Position numbers and translations under genes: made by a program | The notes under the pieces: generated by a model | Seen by the model: the letters and a program-made list of their open reading frames with translations, nothing else | What the model was told of the DNA's origin: nothing | Database searches by the model: none | NCBI GenBank assembly: GCA_938017985.1 | Contig: CALIKS010000020.1 | Coordinates: forward strand, 1 to 53,629 | Length of the DNA stretch: 53,629 nucleotides | Reading direction: 5' to 3' | Source of the DNA: an uncultured archaeon | GTDB lineage: Archaea > Thermoproteota > Nitrososphaeria_A > Caldarchaeales > Calditenuaceae | Shown: one piece after another, positions 42,152 through 50,754 of the stretch | How the letters are laid out: the number at the start of each line of letters is the position of its first letter | Position numbering within the stretch: the first letter of the stretch is position 1

Positions 42152-44967
42152 CTATGTGCCAATTCTTCAATAATTGACTTTACAATACTAAACATTCTTC
42201 CAAAATCTTTTGACACAGTGTACCCGAAATATACATTCTTTCTCTCGAGCCAGAAAATTCCTGACTTGCTTTCTAGCTCATTTGCTATTTTTTCGATAGT
42301 TATACCTCTCTTCTCACATGCAACATTTACGAATAGAGATACGAGGCTTCTTTCTTTATTACGTCCAATAAGAAGTGCAACCGCGGGATCGTTTAGCGTT
42401 GAGATAGACTTTGCAAGAGCCCTTAAGTACATCTCATCACTTGTAGAGGAGACATCAAAAATGAGTCTAACGTTTTTTATTACTTCTTCCTTCTGATAAT
42501 TTTTAAGTCCAAGCCAGAGTCTAGTGATCGGTCTATAAAATACTTCTGAACTGCTCTCAATTAATTCTGTATCACTACTCTTAGACATGATTGAAGCAAT
42601 GGATTTCTGAATATCTTTAGGTACGTCCTCAATGATTTTTCCCGCAAGTAGCTTGATCCTCGAGTAGTCCTCCTCGGTCTTACTGCATCTCTCGCTCAAT
42701 TCCTCAATTAATGACTGTATATGTCTTAGGGCTGCTGGGCCTGCGGCAAATGTGAGTCTGATGACTCCGTCCTGTATCTTGTCGACGCTCAGTATTTTAA
42801 TTAGTCCAACCTCAGCAGTGTTCTGGCAGTGTAGCCCTCCACATGCCTCGGCGTCCCAGCCAGGAATAATTACCAATCTTAGCTGGCCTAGCGGCGCCTC
42901 GCCTCCCTGATAGATAGTGAAGCCATAAGTTTTCTCCGCCTCGCTCTTACTGGTTAGTTTGACCTCGACGGGCAGTCTACGAGCCACTATCGAGTTTGCC
43001 ACCTGCTCTATCCTCTTAATCTCTTCCATTGTTAAGGACTTATGATGACTAAAGTCAAGCCTAGCGTAGTCAGCATCTTTCTTCGCACCCATCTGCCAGG
43101 CATGTTTTCCCAGAACTCTCCTTAAGGTTCCTATAAGAATATGCGTTGCTGTATGGTGTCTCATTATGCTTAGCCTCCTCTCGATGTCGACTTCCCCCCT
43201 CACTACTTCTCCTGGGCGCGGCAAGGGGCCGTCTACAAAATGTACTATCACACCATTGATTGGCTGAGTATCCAGTACTCTGCATACGCCGCCTGAATGA
43301 TGGATAAAGCCCATATCTCCGACTTGGCCGCCGCCCTCAGCGTAGAATAAGGTTTCCTCAAGCACCACATAGCTTTTGCCCACAAGCAATACGCGTGACT
43401 CAAACTTATCTTCATATGGATATTCGTAGTACTTCCTTCTCGTTGTAGGCAGGTTCCTTACTTGACGTTCAATCTCCAATAAGTATTCATCGATTTTTTC
43501 CTCCATCTGACTCTTTGATGCGTGAATCTCTGCTACTAGCTCATGAATATTGTCAGGAATCGAGACTGGCAGATCTATTCTTGACGCTACCTCGGCGATG
43601 ATGTCAGGCGTCAGTCCCCTCTCGTCATACATCTTGATTAGGAAGTCAGTTGAGACGGCTCTGCCTGAAGATTTAAGGGCTCTTAGCTCTCTCTCTAACT
43701 GTGCCGTACCCCTGCTTATGGACTCGGCGAACCTCGATACTTCATGCTCAATGAGCTCTAAGACCTCGTTTTCCATCTCTAGTAGCTTCGGGAACCATCT
43801 CCCCCAATATTTTATCTGCATATCACTTAGCTCGACTAGGTCGTTCTCTCTTCCTAGTTGTTTAAGGAGTCTATGGGATCTTCGTATCAATAGTCTCGCT
43901 AAGTATCCCACCTTAGAGTTTGAAGGAACAATCCCCTCAGAGAGGATAAAGACGATTGACTTTGTATGGTCAAGCAATGCGTATAGCTTCTCTAATCTCT
44001 CCAACTCTGGAAGCACATCATCAATCTTTATTCCGGCAAGTCTTGCAGCATTCTCCCTGACCTCCCTTAGGGATAATCCTGAGCTGGGGGTTATCCATGC
44101 AGAGAATCGTGAATACTTCTCGACTACCTCCCTATCTATTCTTGGAATCTCGACGTAGCTGGAAAATTTAGGAATAAGGTCTTGATAGATGGCCTCGAAT
44201 GAGCTTGGGGTGCCGACGCTAAGCCAAGTGAATCTCTCCATTCCATACCCAGTGTCGACCGTTCGGACAGGCAGCTCGAGAAGCTCATCATTAAGCGTCT
44301 TATAACTCATGAATACGAGAGTCGCTACCTCGAGTCCTCCAACGATTACTTCGAAGCATGGACCTGCGTTTCCGCCACCACTCCAGACATTCTCCTTATA
44401 AGTTACTTGCTCTTCACTCAGTCCAAGCTCGGAGAGAAATTCTTGGCATAGAGCAACAGTCATATCCTTCCAGTAAACCTCTTTATGATTTGTGTTGAAT
44501 GCATGTGCCCCACCCATCTCGAAGATAGTCAGGTGGCGTCCAAATGTCAGGCCAACTTTGTCAATATCGACAAGCCTTATGCATGGCTGGCTAATCACAA
44601 GCGGGTTTGCCGGAGGCTCAACAGCGCCTGAAGTCACATGTGGCTGAAAATCAACAATGCTGGCAGAGACTAAGTAGAGGTCACGGCGCCACCTCGGGAC
44701 TACTGGGTAAGGCTCAATTACAGCATGACCATTCCGCTCAAAAAATCCTAGAAATGCGTTTCTCATCTCTTCTAGGGAATATCTATGCTTGGTGGGTGGA
44801 TTGCCTATGAAGCTATACGGCTCGCATGGAGCCTCTCCACATACTTCACGAGTAGGGTCAATTCTCCAAAAATATTCCCCGCAGACTCTGCACCTAGTCC
44901 TAGTAAATCCCCTATCCTTTAGGAAATCTAATGAATAGTGCTCCTCGCCGAACTTCAACATAGGCAC
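42148..44967 (-). CDS. alaS: Alanyl-tRNA synthetase
   Basis: 939 residues, archaeal type. An N-terminal Cys cluster (RCRVCGEYFWRID, CGEAPCEPY); class II catalytic core (VVPRWRRDLYLVSAS, ARGxD-equivalent GGAHAFNTNHKEVYWK, GGNAGPCFEVI). Editing domain with HHTATHILIG and CGGLHCQNTAEVG zinc/editing motifs. C-Ala domain at the end. Attaches alanine to tRNA-Ala, whose G3:U70 gene is at 19344. Reversed relative to uL10. In other archaea alaS often follows the P1 gene, so here the block P1-alaS seems to have been flipped. Confidence 0.97.
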   Translation of the reverse strand: MPMLKFGEEHYSLDFLKDRGFTRTRCRVCGEYFWRIDPTREVCGEAPCEPYSFIGNPPTKHRYSLEEMRNAFLGFFERNGHAVIEPYPVVPRWRRDLYLVSASIVDFQPHVTSGAVEPPANPLVISQPCIRLVDIDKVGLTFGRHLTIFEMGGAHAFNTNHKEVYWKDMTVALCQEFLSELGLSEEQVTYKENVWSGGGNAGPCFEVIVGGLEVATLVFMSYKTLNDELLELPVRTVDTGYGMERFTWLSVGTPSSFEAIYQDLIPKFSSYVEIPRIDREVVEKYSRFSAWITPSSGLSLREVRENAARLAGIKIDDVLPELERLEKLYALLDHTKSIVFILSEGIVPSNSKVGYLARLLIRRSHRLLKQLGRENDLVELSDMQIKYWGRWFPKLLEMENEVLELIEHEVSRFAESISRGTAQLERELRALKSSGRAVSTDFLIKMYDERGLTPDIIAEVASRIDLPVSIPDNIHELVAEIHASKSQMEEKIDEYLLEIERQVRNLPTTRRKYYEYPYEDKFESRVLLVGKSYVVLEETLFYAEGGGQVGDMGFIHHSGGVCRVLDTQPINGVIVHFVDGPLPRPGEVVRGEVDIERRLSIMRHHTATHILIGTLRRVLGKHAWQMGAKKDADYARLDFSHHKSLTMEEIKRIEQVANSIVARRLPVEVKLTSKSEAEKTYGFTIYQGGEAPLGQLRLVIIPGWDAEACGGLHCQNTAEVGLIKILSVDKIQDGVIRLTFAAGPAALRHIQSLIEELSERCSKTEEDYSRIKLLAGKIIEDVPKDIQKSIASIMSKSSDTELIESSSEVFYRPITRLWLGLKNYQKEEVIKNVRLIFDVSSTSDEMYLRALAKSISTLNDPAVALLIGRNKERSLVSLFVNVACEKRGITIEKIANELESKSGIFWLERKNVYFGYTVSKDFGRMFSIVKSIIEELAHS

Positions 44968-45018
44968 CTAAAAATAGAAAATATGGTAAATGATATGTCT
45001 AGTTCTCTAAGACTGATG

Positions 45019-45333
45019 TTAGCCGAACAGTGCGCTAAGCCCAGCCAGAGCCTCCTCCTCTTTCTTCTCTTCTTCCTTTGGCTTCTCGGGCTTTGCCTCA
45101 GCTTCTGGAGCCTGAGCAGGTGCTGCTGGTTGAGCTGCTACAGGTGTGACAGCGACAGTGGTTGCTGACTTAATGGCCTCATCAATGTTTATTCCCTGCA
45201 GAGATGCAACGAGTGCCTTGACCTTTATTTCATCAACCGTCCCACCAGCTGCTTCAATTATCTTCTTTATGCCCGCCTCGTCTATTGGTTTTCCCAGCTT
45301 GTGGAGCAGGAGTGCTGCGTATACGTACTCCAC
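45019..45333 (-). CDS. rpl12: Ribosomal protein P1 (archaeal L12), reversed
   Basis: 104 residues. N-terminal dimerisation helices ([38 protein letters not shown]), an Ala/Pro/Glu hinge ([15 protein letters not shown]) and the conserved tail [11 protein letters not shown] that recruits GTPase factors. GTG start. It precedes alaS on the minus strand with a ~50-base gap and binds uL10. Confidence 0.96.
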   Translation of the reverse strand: MEYVYAALLLHKLGKPIDEAGIKKIIEAAGGTVDEIKVKALVASLQGINIDEAIKSATTVAVTPVAAQPAAPAQAPEAEAKPEKPKEEEKKEEEALAGLSALFG

Positions 45334-45445
45334 GACTCTTTACACCCTATCCATTTCTTACATCATAGCCCGATATTAAAGATTCCGCAAGTCTCGTCTC
45401 TGCTTCTTTAATCCTTAAAAGGCAGAGTGGATGACAGCGCCTTAG

Positions 45446-45766
45446 ATGTCTCATAACTCAAGTGTTCTAGATAAGATCCAAAAGGTTGAGCAAAGGCTTG
45501 ACGAGCTGGAAATAGTCGTAACAAACTATAGACGAGAAATATTAGGGTTAGTCGAAGAACTAATAAAAAATGCTGAGCTGGCAATCAATGAGAAGCTGGA
45601 AGAAGAGAGAAAAAGACTGATGGTCGAGGCAAGGAGGAAAGCAGAGGCAGAATCAGAAAAGATTAAGCTTGAATATAGTTCAAGAATTGAACAGCTTAAA
45701 AAGAAGCTAGAAGAAAAAAGAGACAAGATTGTAGAAGACGTAGTAACAATCTTGCTCGGATTTTAG
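45446..45766 (+). CDS. A/V-type ATP synthase peripheral stalk subunit (G/H-like)
   Basis: 106 residues, almost one continuous charged coiled coil (residues ~8-90, LDELEIVVTNYRREILGLVE to KKKLEEKRDKIVEDV). Length and composition fit the H/G subunit that pairs with subunit E in the outer stalk. The call rests mainly on the following gene being subunit C. An AT box (45407-45420) lies about 32 bases upstream, fitting a leaderless mRNA. Confidence 0.65.
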   Translation: MSHNSSVLDKIQKVEQRLDELEIVVTNYRREILGLVEELIKNAELAINEKLEEERKRLMVEARRKAEAESEKIKLEYSSRIEQLKKKLEEKRDKIVEDVVTILLGF

Positions 45767-45775
45767 GTGTGTTTA

Positions 45776-46816
45776 ATGGATCCCGCCTACCTATTGGCCA
45801 AAAGCTTCGCAGAGAAAGGAGCGCTGTTTGAGAAGCGATTCTATGAGGAGCTTATAGAGTCTCCGCACCTTGCAGAACTAGTAAACGCACTCAGGGCAAC
45901 AAAATACTCCAATGAACTCTCCAAGATCTCTCCTCCATACAGTAGTCTAAAAATTGAGCAAGCCCTAAGAAGGTCGCTGATCGAGACACACTTCAAGTTT
46001 CATCGATTAATGAGGAAACACAGAGTTTTGAACGTACTTTACGATAGATACATGGTGAGAAACTTGAAGAGTATCTATAGAGGCATAGCCGCTGGAAAGA
46101 CATATGAAGAATTGATGAAGCTCATAGACCTGAGAGCTGAAGAATTAATGGGGATTCGAGACATCGTGATTAAGGCCATGACGACAGGCTCGCTTAAAGA
46201 GTCAGTAGAAGTATTGCAACAGACAGCCTTCGGGGAAGCACTACGGGAGGCATATCAATTATTTGAGAAGACAAGTGACCCAACTGTCTTCGAGCTTAGA
46301 CTTGAAAAAGCAATGATGAAAAAATTGTTCGAAGCAATTAAGAAGTCAGGGTTAATGGATAGAAAGCATTACTACGAAATTTTTTACCCCATGATTGACT
46401 CCTTTATCATTACTGGCATTTTAAGAATGAAGTTGTGGGGACTATCATCATCAGAATGTAGAAAATTGATGGAGGGAGTGAAGAGTAGGCTGCCTAAACC
46501 CTTAATAGAACTACTGTACGAATCTAACAAGGTTGGAGACATCTTAAAGGGCCTCGAGTTAAATAAAAAATTTTTGCCAAAATTTACTTCTCATCCTGAA
46601 TTGACTCCACTCATAAAAGAACTTGAAGATGGGTTCTACAGAATTATGATAACGAATGCCAAGAGAGTATTCATGAAGACTAGGTCGAGCAAGGTACTGG
46701 TAGTTGCTTCTCTAATTTTGAAGGAGAATGAAGTGTCGAACCTCGTAGCAATAGCTACTGGAATAGAGAGCAGAATGCCTGCCGAGCGAATAATAGATAA
46801 GCTATTTATACCGTGA
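45776..46816 (+). CDS. A/V-type ATP synthase subunit C (d-like)
   Basis: 346 residues, all-helical vATP-synt_AC39 family. LLAKSFAEKGALFEKRFYEE, LRRSLIETHFKFHRLM, the middle FYPMIDSFIITGILRMKLWG and the C-terminal KVLVVASLILKENEVSNLVA are typical. It links the rotor stalk to the membrane ring. ATG 45776 is chosen over GTG 45767 because TAGGTG, overlapping the previous stop, is six bases upstream. The catalytic subunits A and B, and E, F, D, I and K, are not nearby, so this pair is split off. Confidence 0.85.
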   Translation: MDPAYLLAKSFAEKGALFEKRFYEELIESPHLAELVNALRATKYSNELSKISPPYSSLKIEQALRRSLIETHFKFHRLMRKHRVLNVLYDRYMVRNLKSIYRGIAAGKTYEELMKLIDLRAEELMGIRDIVIKAMTTGSLKESVEVLQQTAFGEALREAYQLFEKTSDPTVFELRLEKAMMKKLFEAIKKSGLMDRKHYYEIFYPMIDSFIITGILRMKLWGLSSSECRKLMEGVKSRLPKPLIELLYESNKVGDILKGLELNKKFLPKFTSHPELTPLIKELEDGFYRIMITNAKRVFMKTRSSKVLVVASLILKENEVSNLVAIATGIESRMPAERIIDKLFIP

Positions 46817-46820
46817 TTTT

Positions 46821-47120
46821 CTAATAAATTATCCTGAAGTTCTTAAACTCTCCTTTATAGTCTAGCCACTCAATCTCTATGGACTTGACGATGGCTCCGC
46901 TCGGACCTTTTTTACACCAATCAATCATCTTCTCGACATCTCTTTTACGGCCCTCAAAGACCGCCTCAACTCTCCCGTCGGGTAGGTTTCTGACCCATCC
47001 GGTAACACCCACACTGTCAGCCATCCTCTTAGTATGCATCCTGAAGAAGACTCCCTGAACTACCCCAGACACGTATACATGAGCCCTACTCATTCTTGAC
47101 TCGTCGGACATCCTTATCAT
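46821..47120 (-). CDS. acyP: Acylphosphatase
   Basis: 99 residues. The catalytic loop SGVVQGVFFRMHTKRMA holds the essential Arg, and VTGWVRNLPDGRVEAVFEG holds the essential Asn. Hydrolyses acyl phosphates. The ATG overlaps the topoisomerase IA stop as ATGA; later ATGs at 47111 and 47093 are possible. The family core begins at RAHVYVSG. Confidence 0.9.
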   Translation of the reverse strand: MIRMSDESRMSRAHVYVSGVVQGVFFRMHTKRMADSVGVTGWVRNLPDGRVEAVFEGRKRDVEKMIDWCKKGPSGAIVKSIEIEWLDYKGEFKNFRIIY

Positions 47121-48916
47121 TTTATTTTGAAGGTTTTTTTATTAATTTTCCCATTGTTAGATTTATCTGAGTATTGTTGGTCATGCTTTCCTGCAGCTTC
47201 GGACAACTTTCTTGATACTTCCATGATATTATCTAGACACTTGAGAAATAGGGGCTCATACATCTGTGCAGCCTTATCGAGGGCGTCTGAGTATTTCATC
47301 TCGCCTCTCTCAATCGCGTCCATCATTTCCTCAATGGCTCGTCTTGTTGCTGGTGTGACTAGTCTTGAGTCCGTGTCTTCAAGCGTGTCAATCAATACAC
47401 GTCCTAGACTTGTAGGGATGTATATTCCAGACCTATTCTTAACGTATCCCCGTTTTGCTATAAGTGTGGGGAACGAGGCTCGGGTAGCATCGGTGCCTAT
47501 ATGGTGTTCTTCCATTCTTTTCAGTAGTTCTGCCTCTGATAGCCTAGGAGGAGGCTTAGTCTCATCCTCAACTAACTCGATGCTAACAATCCTGAGTGTT
47601 TGGCCAGGAATGAGTCTTGGTAGCTTGTTTTCCTTAGGCCTAAAGTATCCAAAGACGTCGTAAAATCCGACTGATGAGACATAACTACCATTGGCAACTA
47701 CTTCCACGTCACCAATACGCATCTCTGCTTTTTGCGTAGTCAGCTCTGCATCATCACAATAAGCATTTGCATAGAATCTCCTAGCAATGTATTCCCAGAT
47801 CATTCTGAGAATTCCTGAGCCGTTGAAGGGCGCTATTGGGAATATCGGTGGATGAGCACCATCATCAAGCCTTCCCTGCCTAGGCCTCGCCACCTTAGGG
47901 ACTGGCTCCCTAACAATACCACCATAAATAACTGCTTTGAGACTACTATCATACCTAAAGTTTTGGGGATACTTATTCGTGTCCGTTCTAGGGTAGCTTA
48001 TGTATCCCTCAGCGTAGAGAGTCTCCATCATCGATAGTAGCCTCGAGGCGGGAAGCCGCGTCAGCCTAGCAAGGTCTCTTAAGACATCATCAGTCCTCGA
48101 AGGCAATGGCCTAAGCGCGACTTTAGTCTCACTCCTAAACGACTTCACAACAGCTAAATTACTACTCGAAGCACTTCTATACGCATACTCGGCATTATCT
48201 CGCTCATGTACGTGTTGAGAATAAGCCGTCAGTCTCTCACCATCAAGTGTCTCTAGCACTGCCTTAAGGTACCAGTACTTAGTCGGCTTGAATGTCTCGA
48301 TCTCTCTTTCACGTTTAACGACGAAGTAGAGGGTTGGCATCTGACAACTTCCCCAACTAATCAGGCCGACATTCCTATTGTGCCTCCTAGCAGAGAGTGT
48401 GAGAAGCCTCGTAAAGGCGGCTCCAGTTATCAGGTCGAATGAATGCCTAAGAATGGCTTTCTCCACCCATCTCCAGTTAAGGTCGTCCTCCAGTCTATTC
48501 CAGCTTTCCAATAGCTCGCTCCTAGCAGTAGAGTTAAAACGCATCCTCTTGAATGGAGCATCTTCACCCCTTATGGATCGATAAAGCGAGAGAATCTCCA
48601 TTCCAATTAGTTCGCCTTCATGATCATTGTCAGTAGCAATTACTAGTAATCCATCATTCTCCTTAAAGGCACTTGAAAGTCTGATGTAAGCCTTCTCGTC
48701 CCTAATTACTCGGATGAGTCTTCTGAGCTTAATAATTGACTCCGGCTTAACGGCCCACCAGTTTCTATACTCTTCTGGCAAGTCAAGTTCCAAGAGATGA
48801 CCGCTCACGCTTAGAACGTAGAGACTCTCATTGATGTTTGAGAGAGCTTCTTTAATCGCCCTAGCCACGCTTGCCTTTTCAGCAACCACGATGTACTTCG
48901 CAAGAGATGTATCCAT
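47117..48916 (-). CDS. Type IA DNA topoisomerase
   Basis: 599 residues. TOPRIM domain with catalytic Glu and DxD-type acids (YIVVAEKASVARAI, LVIATDNDHEGELIGMEI), domain II-III arch, active-site Tyr in GYISYPRTDTNKYP, and SWGSCQMPTL. It ends shortly after the core with a basic tail, without visible zinc fingers, so it resembles topoisomerase III more than reverse gyrase or bacterial TopA. It should relax negative supercoils or decatenate single-stranded junctions. Cotranscribed with acylphosphatase. Confidence 0.92.
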   Translation of the reverse strand: MDTSLAKYIVVAEKASVARAIKEALSNINESLYVLSVSGHLLELDLPEEYRNWWAVKPESIIKLRRLIRVIRDEKAYIRLSSAFKENDGLLVIATDNDHEGELIGMEILSLYRSIRGEDAPFKRMRFNSTARSELLESWNRLEDDLNWRWVEKAILRHSFDLITGAAFTRLLTLSARRHNRNVGLISWGSCQMPTLYFVVKREREIETFKPTKYWYLKAVLETLDGERLTAYSQHVHERDNAEYAYRSASSSNLAVVKSFRSETKVALRPLPSRTDDVLRDLARLTRLPASRLLSMMETLYAEGYISYPRTDTNKYPQNFRYDSSLKAVIYGGIVREPVPKVARPRQGRLDDGAHPPIFPIAPFNGSGILRMIWEYIARRFYANAYCDDAELTTQKAEMRIGDVEVVANGSYVSSVGFYDVFGYFRPKENKLPRLIPGQTLRIVSIELVEDETKPPPRLSEAELLKRMEEHHIGTDATRASFPTLIAKRGYVKNRSGIYIPTSLGRVLIDTLEDTDSRLVTPATRRAIEEMMDAIERGEMKYSDALDKAAQMYEPLFLKCLDNIMEVSRKLSEAAGKHDQQYSDKSNNGKINKKTFKIK

Positions 48917-48992
48917 TATGTCCTATCATACTTCTAATGAACTAAAACATATATTATGCAGTAGGACCAAACATATATCAGAATAGACATTC

Positions 48993-49697
48993 ATGGATAC
49001 CTCACATCTAGGCGGGCAATTCTACAGACACGTGATATACGACAAAAAACAATGGCAGATATTCAGCAGTAAAAGAGAAATCGCTAAGAGAATTATGGCA
49101 CCCCTATACATGGAGGGGTATAATCCAATAATTTATGGAAGCATAGCGAGAGGAGACGTAGATGAAGACAGCGACGTCGATATATTCATAGAACAAGTAG
49201 TTAACCCAGCAATAATAGAGACAATCATAGAAAAAAATCTTGGAGGGTGGCTCAGGAGAACAGTTGTGCAGGCCACTCCTGGCTATGTGGTTAAGGGCTA
49301 CATATTCATCGACGAGCTAGTTTCTATTTCCTTTCCATTGATAGAAATGCTTCCAAACGAGGCTGAATTCTACTCCATAGCTGGTAAGCTGGGCTACAAT
49401 GACGTCTTGGAGAATAAAAGAACCAGTGGCATGAATAAATCTATGATAGTCATAATTCCCGTAGAGGATGGACATATGGAGTTTCCGGCGAGACAGGACC
49501 CTGACCTAGCCGCGAAGCTAATAAACGTGGACCCCAAGGCTCTTCGGGAAAGAATACACATACTTGAGAAGAGAAAAGAACATGGGAGGACAGGTACATA
49601 CATTGAGCTTGAGCTTGACGGAGGAGAAACATTCTCGCAGGCATTAAAAACAATAATTAATCAAAATCCTATCTTGAGGAGAAGAATGAAAAAATGA
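48993..49697 (+). CDS. Predicted nucleotidyltransferase (COG2413-like)
   Basis: 234 residues. A Pol-beta-type nucleotidyltransferase motif, IIYGSIARGDVDEDSDVDIF (residues ~45-65), has the GS and two catalytic Asp. The rest is an archaeal-specific domain (DGHMEFPARQDPDLAAKL) ending in basic residues. The substrate is unknown. Its stop overlaps the pelota ATG as ATGA, so the two are translationally coupled, suggesting a link to RNA surveillance. Confidence 0.8.
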   Translation: MDTSHLGGQFYRHVIYDKKQWQIFSSKREIAKRIMAPLYMEGYNPIIYGSIARGDVDEDSDVDIFIEQVVNPAIIETIIEKNLGGWLRRTVVQATPGYVVKGYIFIDELVSISFPLIEMLPNEAEFYSIAGKLGYNDVLENKRTSGMNKSMIVIIPVEDGHMEFPARQDPDLAAKLINVDPKALRERIHILEKRKEHGRTGTYIELELDGGETFSQALKTIINQNPILRRRMKK

Positions 49698-50749
49698 AAG
49701 TGCTAAGCATCGATAAGATAAAGCGGAGAATAAAACTCATACCTGAGACAAGCATAGACCTACTGAACATATATAGATTAATCGAGCCTGGAGACGTAGT
49801 ATACTCAGAGACTACTAGGGAAGTGAAGAAGCACCGAGCATCAGGCGAAGTTGATAGCGAGAGAATCAAGATAAAGATAGGCATAGAAGTAGTTAAAAAA
49901 ATAGCAGATCCTTTCATGAGACGAATATCATTACTCGGCATAATCAAGCACACCGATAAAGAAATAGACGTCATAAAGAAGCATCATACGATTCATCTTG
50001 AATTAGAAAAACCAATAGAGATTGAGAGTAGAATGAGATTTCCACTCCTCTTGTCACTTGCAAAGTCCACATATAGAAAAGTCATACATGACGTCCTCTG
50101 CATATCTATAGACGATGAAAAATTCGCAGTAATTCATATCTCAAACTCGGGTGTAAAGATACTTAGGACAAGGGAACTATCTCCGCCCGTGAAGGGCATA
50201 TTACAATATCAAGAAGAAGATACACTAAGCAAAAACGTCGATGAAGTCATCAAAGTAATCGAGGAAGAGATAGAGTCAAGACGTAAACTCGAGCTTATTC
50301 TCCTCGGACCATCAGTCATAATAGAGAGGTTCTCAAAGGAAATTAAGGCCAAGAGGCCGGAAATCGGAAGACTGATTAAACGTCAAATAAGAGCGTCGAG
50401 TGGAGGAATAGACGGACTATTAGAGGCGATGAGAATGGGCTCGATAGGCAGGCATCTCAAACCACTAGAGGACGCATTCATAGTCGAAGAAACAATAAGA
50501 CAGGTCTCAAAGATTCCAGAGAAAGCAAAAATGGGTCTCGAGGAAGTCACTAAAGCACTAAGTAGCGGAAAAAGAGGCTTAGTACTAATAACTGAAGATT
50601 ATTTATGGAAATTACTCGGGGACGAGAGAATTAACTCAATCCTTTCTGAGGCAGAAAAGGGGAGACTCGAGTTAAGAATAATACTCTCAGAGACTGAGGC
50701 AGCTGAAAAATTAGATGCATTTGGAGGAATTGTGTTAATAAACAGATAA
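49694..50749 (+). CDS. pelA: Pelota (aDom34), ribosome rescue factor
   Basis: 351 residues in three domains: Sm-like N domain (RIKLIPETSIDLLNIYRLIE, GDVVYSETTREVKKH), central eRF1-like domain 2, and domain 3 (GLEEVTKALSSGKRGLVLIT). With aABCE1 and aEF1A it splits stalled ribosomes. It overlaps the nucleotidyltransferase gene by four bases and ends six bases from the convergent dnaG stop. Confidence 0.95.
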   Translation: MKVLSIDKIKRRIKLIPETSIDLLNIYRLIEPGDVVYSETTREVKKHRASGEVDSERIKIKIGIEVVKKIADPFMRRISLLGIIKHTDKEIDVIKKHHTIHLELEKPIEIESRMRFPLLLSLAKSTYRKVIHDVLCISIDDEKFAVIHISNSGVKILRTRELSPPVKGILQYQEEDTLSKNVDEVIKVIEEEIESRRKLELILLGPSVIIERFSKEIKAKRPEIGRLIKRQIRASSGGIDGLLEAMRMGSIGRHLKPLEDAFIVEETIRQVSKIPEKAKMGLEEVTKALSSGKRGLVLITEDYLWKLLGDERINSILSEAEKGRLELRIILSETEAAEKLDAFGGIVLINR

Positions 50750-50754
50750 TAAAA

